41,597 nt of DNA from Myxococcales bacterium (GTDB taxonomy: Bacteria; Myxococcota; Myxococcia; Myxococcales; Myxococcaceae). The stretch's first letter is position 1; each line of letters opens with the position of its first letter. The notes beneath the pieces were generated by a model. The model saw nothing but the letters and a program-made list of their open reading frames with translations, had not been told where the DNA came from and did not search any database. The DNA is taken from assembly GCA_030681895.1 (NCBI GenBank), contig JAUXRI010000198.1, positions 1-41,597 of the forward strand. The letters run 5' to 3'. A program made the position numbers and the translations under genes. This document shows, piece after piece, positions 8,285 through 15,507 of this stretch.

Positions 8285-8818
8285 CTAGAAGCTCGCCAGC
8301 GTGACGTCAGGGAAGAGCAGTTTGCGATCGGCCGTCTCTCGGGTGGAGTCCATGGTGCCCACGAGCACCTCGTACGGCGTATCGGCTTCGGCCGCGATGA
8401 TGACCTTGGTCTCTTCGCTGAACGAGGCCTTGATCTCTTTCATCTTGGTGTTGAGCAGCGTGTAGTCGTACGTGCCGTCGGCCTTCCTGGCGATGGTCGG
8501 CGGCGCACCCTCTGCCGCGGTGCCAGTCGTCTCGATGCCCGGCAGCACCCCACCCGTCGCAGCGACATAGAAACCGGTCTTGGCGATGGCGACGGTGAGC
8601 AGGAGCGGCGGCTTCTCGTCGGGGTTGTTGCCGCCGCCGCCACCGCCGTACGACGGCGCGCTGACGTTCAAGATCCCAAGCGTCGCCAGCCCCGACATCG
8701 AGAGGAGCATGAAGATGATCAGGTTCATGAGGATGTCGAGGTACGGGACGATGTTGAGCTCGCCCGCTTCCTCTTCTTCCTTCGGCTTCAGCTTTCGCTT
8801 GGAGACGTGAAACGCCAT
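8285..8818 (-). CDS. ExbD/TolR-type proton-channel subunit (first in operon order)
   Basis: This is the second ExbD/TolR-family protein of the operon, 177 residues. After a basic segment rich in Lys and Glu comes ELNIVPYLDILMNLIIFMLL with the conserved Asp that carries protons. Next is a glycine run (YGGGGGGNN) that acts as a flexible linker, and then a periplasmic domain. The open frame continues upstream to 8932, but the ATG at 8818 has GGGGG 6 bases before it and gives the correct topology, so it is chosen. It lies 67 bases after exbB and 12 bases before the other exbD. The two ExbD proteins are clearly different in sequence, so they may form a mixed dimer rather than being redundant copies. 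Confidence 0.88.
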   Translation of the reverse strand: MAFHVSKRKLKPKEEEEAGELNIVPYLDILMNLIIFMLLSMSGLATLGILNVSAPSYGGGGGGNNPDEKPPLLLTVAIAKTGFYVAATGGVLPGIETTGTAAEGAPPTIARKADGTYDYTLLNTKMKEIKASFSEETKVIIAAEADTPYEVLVGTMDSTRETADRKLLFPDVTLASF

Positions 8819-8885
8819 GTCGTACCCCCTGACACCGAACGGCCCCTCGAGTTCCCCGAGAAGCCACCCGATCGAGTGGTCTCCG

Positions 8886-9629
8886 TCAGGAAGCCTTTTC
8901 GAAGTCCATCGCGCTGGTCTCGCCTGCCGCACGGCGGGCCAGCAGGTTCTCGAGCTTCATCGCGTTGAGCTCCACGACTTCGATCATCCGGCGCGCATAC
9001 GCCGTGAGGAAGAGGTGGGCGATGATGCAGGTCACGGCGATGCCGAGACCGAAGGCGGTGTTGTTCATTGCTTCCGAGATGCCCTTCGAGAGCAGCGCCT
9101 GCTTCTGGTCGGCGGGCACGTTGCCGAGCGACTTGAACGTGCCGATGAGGCCGATGATGGTGCCGATGAGGCCGAAGAGCGTGGCGATGTTCGCCAGCGA
9201 CCACAGCCACTGAATGCGGGCCGAGATGTGCGGCGTCTGCTCGAGGATCGACTCCTCGATGGCCTTGGCGACTTCGACCTCACCGCGGTTGGCGCGCGTG
9301 AGACCGGCGCGAACCACCTTGGCGAGCGGAGCGTTGGGGGCGGCACCACAGAGCTTCACGGCTCGATCCGGATTCCCGGTGAGCACGAGCTTCGTGATCT
9401 GCTCCATGAAGGGCCCGGCGTTCAGGTTGTACCGGAACATCAGGCTGACGATGCGCTCGAGCGTCACGGCGACGGCGCAGGCCAACCAGAAGATGTTCAC
9501 GAACATGAACGTGCCGCCTTCTTTGAAGAAGGAGACGAGGGAATCCTTGAAGGAGCCTTCAGCGGCATGCGCTGGCTCAGCGGACAGCACCACATCGAGC
9601 AGGTGCTGCACCATCATGCTGGCGGACAT
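8886..9629 (-). CDS. ExbB/TolQ/MotA-type proton-channel subunit
   Basis: This is a MotA/TolQ/ExbB-family inner-membrane channel protein of 247 residues. It has three membrane spans, near residues 40-60 (FMFVNIFWLACAVAVTLERI), 148-168 (ATLFGLIGTIIGLIGTFKSL) and 190-212 (AFGLGIAVTCIIAHLFL), with the family's GLIGTIIGLIGTF signature and a following NNTAFGLGIAV block. It would form the pentameric channel around the ExbD dimer. It is the first gene of the three-gene operon and has a promoter candidate about 50 bases upstream. No TonB, Tol or Agl partner gene is adjacent, so what the motor drives (outer-membrane transport, envelope integrity or gliding) is open. Confidence 0.92.
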   Translation of the reverse strand: MSASMMVQHLLDVVLSAEPAHAAEGSFKDSLVSFFKEGGTFMFVNIFWLACAVAVTLERIVSLMFRYNLNAGPFMEQITKLVLTGNPDRAVKLCGAAPNAPLAKVVRAGLTRANRGEVEVAKAIEESILEQTPHISARIQWLWSLANIATLFGLIGTIIGLIGTFKSLGNVPADQKQALLSKGISEAMNNTAFGLGIAVTCIIAHLFLTAYARRMIEVVELNAMKLENLLARRAAGETSAMDFEKAS

Positions 9630-9675
9630 GGAAGTGGCGATTTCCTTTCAACCCAACGTTGAAGATTCGTTGAGA

Positions 9676-9704
9676 CTTCTAGTTGGCACCCTGAGGGTCG
9701 TCAA
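9676..9704 (-). promoter_or_regulatory. Sigma-70-type promoter candidate for the exbB-exbD-exbD operon
   Basis: Read on the minus strand, TTGACG (9704-9699) and TAGAAG (9681-9676) are separated by exactly 17 bases. The -35 matches the consensus in 5 of 6 positions and the -10 in 4 of 6. Transcription would start near 9669, leaving a 40-base leader before the exbB ATG at 9629. AGGAAA lies in that leader, somewhat far from the start codon. It lies in the only non-coding gap before the operon. Confidence 0.45.
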
Positions 9705-9722
9705 CAAAGGAACGGCCCAAGG

Positions 9723-10823
9723 TCACTCACGTTTTTCGTAGCGGCGCCCAGATCGGGTTACCAGCCAACTTGCCAACTCGAGCTCCATGAGTGCAGCAGC
9801 GACCGCTCCAGACGACTTTTGAGGCACGGCGGAGACGGCGAGTTCCATGTCGAAGATTCCACGCGGGAGCGCCTCGAAGACGGCCCGGCTGTCGTCGCTC
9901 ACCGGCCCTTTCTCTTCGAGCGCCTCAGGCACGGCGGCCATCTCGACGAGACCGACGGCGGCCAGCACGTCAGAGACGTCGAAGCACGGCAGCGCGCCGC
10001 TTCGAAGGGCGTCGCGACACAGCTCGGCGCCACGCTCGATTGGGTTCCCGGGCACGGCGAGGAGCGGGCGATGCTGTCTGCGTGCCGCCTCGGCGGTGTG
10101 CCGCGCGCCCGAGTCTTCCTTTCCACGGACGAGCACGGTGGCGTCGGCGCTGCCCGCGATGAGGCGATTGCGCTGAACGAAGAGGCCCTCTTTCGCCCGC
10201 ACGTCAGGCGGGTACTCGGAAAACACCGTGCCGCCGTTGTCGAGCACGGGGCCGACGATCTCACGGGGCGCGGCGTCGATTTGTTCGAGGCCGCTCGCAA
10301 CGAACGCCCAGGTGACGCCCTTCCCTCTCAACGCACCGAGGTGCGCCGCGGTGTCGATGCCTTCGGCTCCGCCACTGACGACGACGAGCCCCTGCTCCAC
10401 ACACGTGCGCGAGAACCCCACCGTCCACTTCGCCCATTCCTTGTCCGGGTGACGAGCGCCGACGATGCCGACGTGCGCTCGCGGCCGCGCGACGGCGCCG
10501 GGCCCTTTGAAAAACAGCAGCGGCGGAGCCCCACGCACGCCGGCGAGCCTCGAGGGGTATTCACGATCGCCTTCGAAGCAGACGCGCTGGCCAGTCTTCT
10601 TCAGCCGCGTCTCGAAGCGGTCTGCTTGCGCCTCGAGCGAGCCGCACGACAACACCCGCTCGCGCACGTCGGTCTTCAGATCGGCGAGCGCCACCAATTC
10701 ACGAAGCGGCAGCGCGAGCCACTGGCTCTTCGGCACGAGGGCTTCGAGCGTGTCGAGCCCGATCGCCCCCACGCCTTGAAACGACCACATCGCCAGCACT
10801 GCCCGCCGCTCGAGCTCTGTCAT
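9723..10823 (-). CDS. dprA: DNA-processing protein DprA (Smf)
   Basis: DprA binds incoming single-stranded DNA during natural transformation and loads RecA. The protein of about 366 residues contains a Rossmann-like core: HVGIVGARHPDKEW, then SGGAEGIDTAAHLGAL (the family motif is usually SGLARGIDTAAHRGAL), FSEYPPDV, and QRNRLIAGSADATVLVRG followed by SGARHTAEAA. An N-terminal SAM-like region and a C-terminal winged-helix-like region flank it. The frame opens at an ATG at 10853, but the ATG at 10823 has GAGGG just before it and is the better start. It stands alone on the minus strand, back to back with the kinase gene. Confidence 0.9.
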   Translation of the reverse strand: MTELERRAVLAMWSFQGVGAIGLDTLEALVPKSQWLALPLRELVALADLKTDVRERVLSCGSLEAQADRFETRLKKTGQRVCFEGDREYPSRLAGVRGAPPLLFFKGPGAVARPRAHVGIVGARHPDKEWAKWTVGFSRTCVEQGLVVVSGGAEGIDTAAHLGALRGKGVTWAFVASGLEQIDAAPREIVGPVLDNGGTVFSEYPPDVRAKEGLFVQRNRLIAGSADATVLVRGKEDSGARHTAEAARRQHRPLLAVPGNPIERGAELCRDALRSGALPCFDVSDVLAAVGLVEMAAVPEALEEKGPVSDDSRAVFEALPRGIFDMELAVSAVPQKSSGAVAAALMELELASWLVTRSGRRYEKRE

Positions 10824-10934
10824 TCGGCCCTCACTACTCGACGGGGCTGACATGTGAGCGCGCGCCCCACCTCGAACTTCTTCAGAGACGGGCGCACAGC
10901 TCAGTTCTATTCCTTGGCACAGTCAGGAAACGTC

Positions 10935-12146
10935 ATGAGCGACTCCATTCCCGTAGTTGGTCCGAACGACACGCACGTGAACCCTGCGGCGGCGTCGCAG
11001 CAGGTGACGATCGGCGCGGAGCCGCGGCGTTCGACGGTGCTCCCCAGGCTGCAGTGGAACGGCCAGGTGCCGACGGCCACGCCCGGCAGCCGCATGCGCT
11101 TCGAAGAGATCGGGCCGCTCGGCCGAGGCGGCATGGGTGAAGTCGTGCTCGCCCGAGATCACGACATCGAGCGCACCGTCGCGATCAAGCGGCTCACGGG
11201 CCAGGACGACCTCGGGCTCCTGATGCGCTTCGTCGACGAGATCCGCATCGTGGGCGCGCTCGAGCACCCGAACATCGTCCCGGTGCACGACGTCGGGGTC
11301 GACGAGGCGGGGCGCTACTACTTCGTGATGAAGCACCTGCGCGGCGAGAGCCTCGAGGGCATCATCAACCGGATGAAGGCGGGTGACGTCGCGGCCCATC
11401 AGCGCTTCCCGTTCCACGTGCGGGTGCAGATCTTCCTCGGCGTGCTCAACGCCATGGCCTACGCGCATCAGCAGGGCTTTCTGCACCGCGATCTGAAGCC
11501 GGCGAACATCATGATCGGCCCGTACGGTGAAGTGACGGTGATGGACTGGGGGCTCGCGCGGCACGTCGGAGCGGCTCCAGACCCCAGCGGCGCTCCGAGC
11601 TCGCCCGACACCGGAAGCCGGACCGGTACCGCGCTGCAGACCCACGCCGGCGCCGTGATGGGAACGCCGCTGTACATGTCACCGGAGCAGGCGCGTGGAG
11701 AGATCGACAAGCTCGACGTGCGCAGCGACTGCTACTCGCTGGCCGTCGTGTTTCACGAGTTCCTGTACCTGACGAACTACCTCGCAGACGTCTCGGCCAT
11801 CCCCGACATCCTCAAGGCCGTGCAGACGCGTGTGCCTGACGTCTTCACGATGAAGTCCACACCCCACCAGGGCGCCGTGCCCGCCGAGCTGGGCTGGTAC
11901 GTGCTCAAGGGTCTCGAGAAGGACCCCGCGAAGCGCTTTCAGACGATCGCCGAGATGATCGAAGGCCTGCAGAAGACCATCGACGGGCGCGTCGACGTGA
12001 AATGCCAGCGCACGTTCACCAAACGAATGCTCCAGGAAGCCGTCCACCGTGTCGACGCCCACCCGGTCGCGATCATCCTCGTCTCGGGCGTCGTGCTGTC
12101 GTTCATCCTCGCGGGGCTCGTGAACAGCTTCCTCACCTTCTTCTGA
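10935..12146 (+). CDS. Membrane-anchored Ser/Thr protein kinase (Hanks/PknB type)
   Basis: This is a eukaryote-like protein kinase of 403 residues. It has a glycine loop GRGGMGEVV, the ATP-binding lysine in VAIKRL, the catalytic HRDLKPANIM (His184, Asp186), and an SPEQARG block in the activation segment. The magnesium-binding motif is DWG (Asp204) rather than DFG. A single membrane span lies at the very C-terminus (VAIILVSGVVLSFILAGLV), leaving only a few residues outside, so there is no extracellular sensor such as PASTA. The frame is open from a GTG at 10854, but the ATG at 10935 has AGGAAA 6 bases upstream and is chosen. The first 50 residues are a Pro/Thr-rich leader. The target is unknown. 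Confidence 0.9.
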   Translation: MSDSIPVVGPNDTHVNPAAASQQVTIGAEPRRSTVLPRLQWNGQVPTATPGSRMRFEEIGPLGRGGMGEVVLARDHDIERTVAIKRLTGQDDLGLLMRFVDEIRIVGALEHPNIVPVHDVGVDEAGRYYFVMKHLRGESLEGIINRMKAGDVAAHQRFPFHVRVQIFLGVLNAMAYAHQQGFLHRDLKPANIMIGPYGEVTVMDWGLARHVGAAPDPSGAPSSPDTGSRTGTALQTHAGAVMGTPLYMSPEQARGEIDKLDVRSDCYSLAVVFHEFLYLTNYLADVSAIPDILKAVQTRVPDVFTMKSTPHQGAVPAELGWYVLKGLEKDPAKRFQTIAEMIEGLQKTIDGRVDVKCQRTFTKRMLQEAVHRVDAHPVAIILVSGVVLSFILAGLVNSFLTFF

Positions 12147-12252
12147 CAGTTTGCTGTCGGTCGCTTCGCGGCGCGCTGGCCCTTGACCGACGCCACGGGC
12201 GAGGGCATTGGCGCTCGTCGTCATTCCCCGCCGTCACCTGATGGAGACCGCC

Positions 12253-14385
12253 ATGAAGCTGCGCCTCTTCGCGCTGTCGATGCTCGTGCTCGCTGCGCCC
12301 GCCCTTGCCGACGAAGGCATGTGGACGTTCAACAACTTCCCCTCGGCCGAGGTGAAGAAGAAGTACGCGTTCGAGCCGACGAAGGAGTGGCTCGATCAGG
12401 TGCGGCTGGCCTCGGTGCGCATCGCCGGCGGCTGCTCGGCCTCGCTCGTCTCGGCCGACGGCCTTGTCATGACGAACCACCACTGCGCGCGCACGTGCAT
12501 CGAGAACCTGTCGGGCCTTCAGAAGAAGTACTTCAACAAAGAAGGCTTCTTCGCGAAGACGATGGCCGACGAGCCGAAGTGCCCGGCGATGGAGATGAAC
12601 CAGCTCGTCGAGATCACCGACGTCACCAAGCGCGTGCAGGACGCGACGAAGGCCGTGACGGACGACAAGTTCGCCGAGACGCAGAAGAGCGAGATCGCAA
12701 AGATCGAGAAGGACTGCGCGACGAGCGACGAGTTCCGCTGCGACGTCGTCACGCTGTACCGGGGTGGCCGGTACGATCTCTACAAGTACCGCCGCTTCCA
12801 GGACGTGCGGCTGGTGATGGCTCCTGAAGACGCGATCGCGTTCTTCGGTGGCGACCCCGACAACTTCATGTTCCCCCGGTACGATCTCGACATGACGTTC
12901 GTGCGCATCTACGGCACCGACGGCAAGCCGCTGAAGAACGACACGTACTTCAAGTGGTCGGCGGCGGGCTCGAAGGAAGGCGACCTCACCTTCGTCTCGG
13001 GCAACCCGGGCGGCACCTCGCGCACGTTGACGGTCTCGCAGCTCGAAGACGACCGCGACTACCGCCTGCCGCAGCGCCTGTTCCGGTTGAGCGAGATTCG
13101 CGGCCTCATCAGCGAGTACCAGAACCGCGGGCCCGAGCAGAAGCGCCACTCGAACGACACGCTGTTCGGCGTCGAGAACGCGTTCAAGGCGCTCAAAGGC
13201 CGTCACGGCGCGCTCGCCGACGCGGCGTTCTACGGAAAGCTCAAGGCGAACGAAGAGGACTTCAAGAAGAAGGTGAACGCGAACCCGAAGCTCAAGAAGG
13301 AGTTCGGCAAGCTGTGGGACGAGATCGCGGCGCTGACGAAGAAGAACGCCACCATGCGCAAGGAATACGGCGCGCTCGAAGGCGGCCCGTATTCAGACCT
13401 CTTCTCGAAGGCGCGCACGCTGGTGCGCTACGCCGCCGAGTCGAGCAAGCCCAACGGCGAGCGCCTCAAGGAGTTCACCGACTCGCGCATGCCGCAGCTG
13501 AAGGCGCAGATGCTCTCGAACGCTCCGGTCTACAAAGAGCTCGAGATCGCGAAGCTGACCTGGTCGCTCACCAAGATCCGCGAAGACCTCAGCCCCGATC
13601 ACCCGATCGTGAAGAAGATGCTCGGCGTGAAGTCGCCGGCCGAGGTGGCGAAGGCGCTGATCATGGGTACGAAGCTCGACGAGCTGGTGGCCACCGCGAA
13701 GGACGCGAAGACCGGCAAGCCGCTGGCTGACACCACCTCGCGCACGGCGCTCTTCAACGGCGGCGCCGCGGCTGTCGACGCCTCGAAGGACCCGATGATC
13801 GAGTTCGCCCGCAGCTTCGACGCCGAGGCCCGCGCGATTCGCACGAAGTGGGAGAACGAGGTCGAAGGCCCGCTCAAGAAGCAGCAGGAGGCGCTCGCCA
13901 AGGCCCGCTTCGCCGTCTACGGCCAGAGCATCTACCCCGACGCGACGTTCACCCTGCGCCTCTCGTACGGCTCGGTGAAGAGCTACATGGAGGACGGCCG
14001 TGAGGTGAAGCCGCTCACCACCATCGCTGGCGCGTTCACCCGGCACACCGGCGCCGAGCCGTTCGCGCTGCCCAAGACGTGGCTCGACGCGAAGGCGAAG
14101 CTGAACCTGGACACGCCGTTCAACCTGGCCACCACCAACGACATCATCGGCGGCAACTCGGGCTCGCCCATGGTGAACAAGGATCGCGAAGTCGTCGGGC
14201 TGATCTTCGACGGCAACATTCAGTCACTCGGCGGCGACTACGGCTTCGACGAGTCGCAGAACCGGGCGATCGCGGTGCACTCGTCGGCGATCCTCGAGGC
14301 GCTCGAGAAGATCTATGGCGCGCAGCGGATCGTCGATGAGCTCAAGGGCAAGGTCCCGGGCTCACCTGCTGCTGGTCAGCGCTGA
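12253..14385 (+). CDS. S46-family dipeptidyl-peptidase (DPP7/DPP11 type)
   Basis: This is a secreted or periplasmic serine peptidase that removes dipeptides from N-termini. From the ATG at 12253, preceded by GGAG at 6 bases, it has a signal peptide (MKLRLFALSMLVLAAPALA) and 710 residues, close to the 710-720 of characterised DPP7 and DPP11. The catalytic set is visible: His in TNHHCA (76 or 77), Asp213 in RYDLDMTF, and Ser636 in GGNSGSPM. Eighteen residues after Ser636 is Gly654 in IFDGN. In DPP11 this position is Arg and selects acidic P1 residues; in DPP7 it is Gly. So a DPP7-like preference for non-acidic P1 is inferred. It follows the kinase gene and ends just before a strong hairpin. Confidence 0.9.
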   Translation: MKLRLFALSMLVLAAPALADEGMWTFNNFPSAEVKKKYAFEPTKEWLDQVRLASVRIAGGCSASLVSADGLVMTNHHCARTCIENLSGLQKKYFNKEGFFAKTMADEPKCPAMEMNQLVEITDVTKRVQDATKAVTDDKFAETQKSEIAKIEKDCATSDEFRCDVVTLYRGGRYDLYKYRRFQDVRLVMAPEDAIAFFGGDPDNFMFPRYDLDMTFVRIYGTDGKPLKNDTYFKWSAAGSKEGDLTFVSGNPGGTSRTLTVSQLEDDRDYRLPQRLFRLSEIRGLISEYQNRGPEQKRHSNDTLFGVENAFKALKGRHGALADAAFYGKLKANEEDFKKKVNANPKLKKEFGKLWDEIAALTKKNATMRKEYGALEGGPYSDLFSKARTLVRYAAESSKPNGERLKEFTDSRMPQLKAQMLSNAPVYKELEIAKLTWSLTKIREDLSPDHPIVKKMLGVKSPAEVAKALIMGTKLDELVATAKDAKTGKPLADTTSRTALFNGGAAAVDASKDPMIEFARSFDAEARAIRTKWENEVEGPLKKQQEALAKARFAVYGQSIYPDATFTLRLSYGSVKSYMEDGREVKPLTTIAGAFTRHTGAEPFALPKTWLDAKAKLNLDTPFNLATTNDIIGGNSGSPMVNKDREVVGLIFDGNIQSLGGDYGFDESQNRAIAVHSSAILEALEKIYGAQRIVDELKGKVPGSPAAGQR

Positions 14386-14392
14386 GTGAAGT

Positions 14393-14448
14393 CCGCCACG
14401 GCATGACGGTCGCGCTGCGATCGCCCATGTCGTGGCGGTCGTGTTTTC
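14393..14448. terminator. Strong hairpin terminator between convergent genes
   Basis: CCGCCACGGCATG (14393-14405) pairs with CATGTCGTGGCGG (14426-14438) over 13 positions, with one G.U pair. On the plus strand it is followed by TCGTGTTTT. It lies 8 bases after the S46 peptidase stop and 10 bases before the stop of the minus-strand TIGR02996 gene. The T-run favours termination of the peptidase transcript; the reverse direction has no good T-run. Confidence 0.75.
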
Positions 14449-14457
14449 AGGGTGCGC

Positions 14458-15441
14458 TCATCGACTCGACGGCCACGTCACAGGCGCGAGTCGGGGGAAC
14501 CGCTTCACCAGCGCCTTGAGCCGGGCCAGCGCGTCCTTCGCCACCGGAAAGTCGCACGCCACGTCGAGGCGGGTGAGGCCGTTGGCCGGCAACGACTGGA
14601 GCATCAGCTCGGCGTCGTGCATCACCGGCTCCACCAACGGCGTGTGGATGGTGAGGTGCATCACCCGCCACCCATCGGTGGGCTTGAGCTTCACCTCGAG
14701 CTGGCGCCCATGGAGAATCAACGCGTCGGGCACGTCGTCGAGCGTGAGCAGCCGATCTCTGAGGGTGCCGACGTTGACGGCCACGCGGTGCAGGCCCAGC
14801 TCGAGCGTGCGAAGGCGGCCGAACACCGGCGCGGTCCACAGCCACTCGAGCTCGTCGACGCCGAAGCGCCAGATGGTGAGCGAGAGGTGCCGCAGATCAG
14901 GCAGCGCCCGCGCGACCCGCACCGCGTCGAGCTCGGCAGGCGTCCACGCCTCGGCGTTGCCAGGCCCTTCGAGGTCGACGCTCCAGAACGGTAACGAACG
15001 ATCGTGGGTGAAGAGCGGCACGACCGCCTGCCGGCCGACGCCGCTGAGCGCTCTGACAGCGCGGCAATGAGGGCCGAGGAGTTCGACAGGCACGTCAGTC
15101 TCCCGATTGAGCAGGTGCACCGTGCGGAGCGTCGCGAGGGAGGGCTCGTCGCGGAGCCGCCCGTCGAGCGTGAGGCTGCACTCGACGAGGAAGCCGTTCT
15201 CCCAGACCTGGCCGCGCTCGGACACGACGGCCGCCAGCGGCCCCAGGAACTGCGCGCGGTGCCGCTCGAAGAGGCGCTCCAGCTTGAGCTCGGCTTTGCG
15301 CGAGCGCCGACGCGACATCTGGAGCGCGATGAGCTCTCCGCGTGGATCGCCCGCCTCCATCAGCACGTCAGCGAGCACCTGCTTGGCGCCGTCGTCGGCC
15401 GGGTTCGCGTACACCGCACGGAAGAAGTCAGCGGCCTGCAT
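14458..15441 (-). CDS. TIGR02996 repeat-companion domain protein
   Basis: The N-terminal 60 residues (FFRAVYANPADD, VLADVLMEAGDPRGELIALQ) match the repeat-companion domain TIGR02996, which I recall as typical of myxobacteria and some planctomycetes. The remainder of the 327 residues carries leucine-rich-repeat-like strands such as LRHLSLTIWRFGVDELEWL and LRTLELGLHRV. Molecular function is unknown; such proteins are thought to be protein-binding. No signal peptide is seen, so it is probably cytosolic. The stop lies 10 bases from the terminator hairpin shared with the S46 peptidase. It follows the UshA-like gene by 66 bases on the same strand. A second member of the family is at 22045-22944. 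Confidence 0.75.
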   Translation of the reverse strand: MQAADFFRAVYANPADDGAKQVLADVLMEAGDPRGELIALQMSRRRSRKAELKLERLFERHRAQFLGPLAAVVSERGQVWENGFLVECSLTLDGRLRDEPSLATLRTVHLLNRETDVPVELLGPHCRAVRALSGVGRQAVVPLFTHDRSLPFWSVDLEGPGNAEAWTPAELDAVRVARALPDLRHLSLTIWRFGVDELEWLWTAPVFGRLRTLELGLHRVAVNVGTLRDRLLTLDDVPDALILHGRQLEVKLKPTDGWRVMHLTIHTPLVEPVMHDAELMLQSLPANGLTRLDVACDFPVAKDALARLKALVKRFPRLAPVTWPSSR

Positions 15442-15507
15442 CGGCGAACGTCTACCTCAGCTGAACCTCGCCCGGGAACGACGACTCCCCGTTCGTTCAG
15501 CGCCTTG

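Noticed and set aside
12156..12191. Inverted repeat GTCGGTC/GACCGAC between kinase and S46 genes as a terminator
   Set aside because: The 7-bp arms are 22 bases apart and no T-run follows; too weak to call.
12183..12211. TTGACC as a -35 of an S46 peptidase promoter
   Set aside because: The sequence 17 bases further (CATTGG) is a poor -10, so the match is not convincing.
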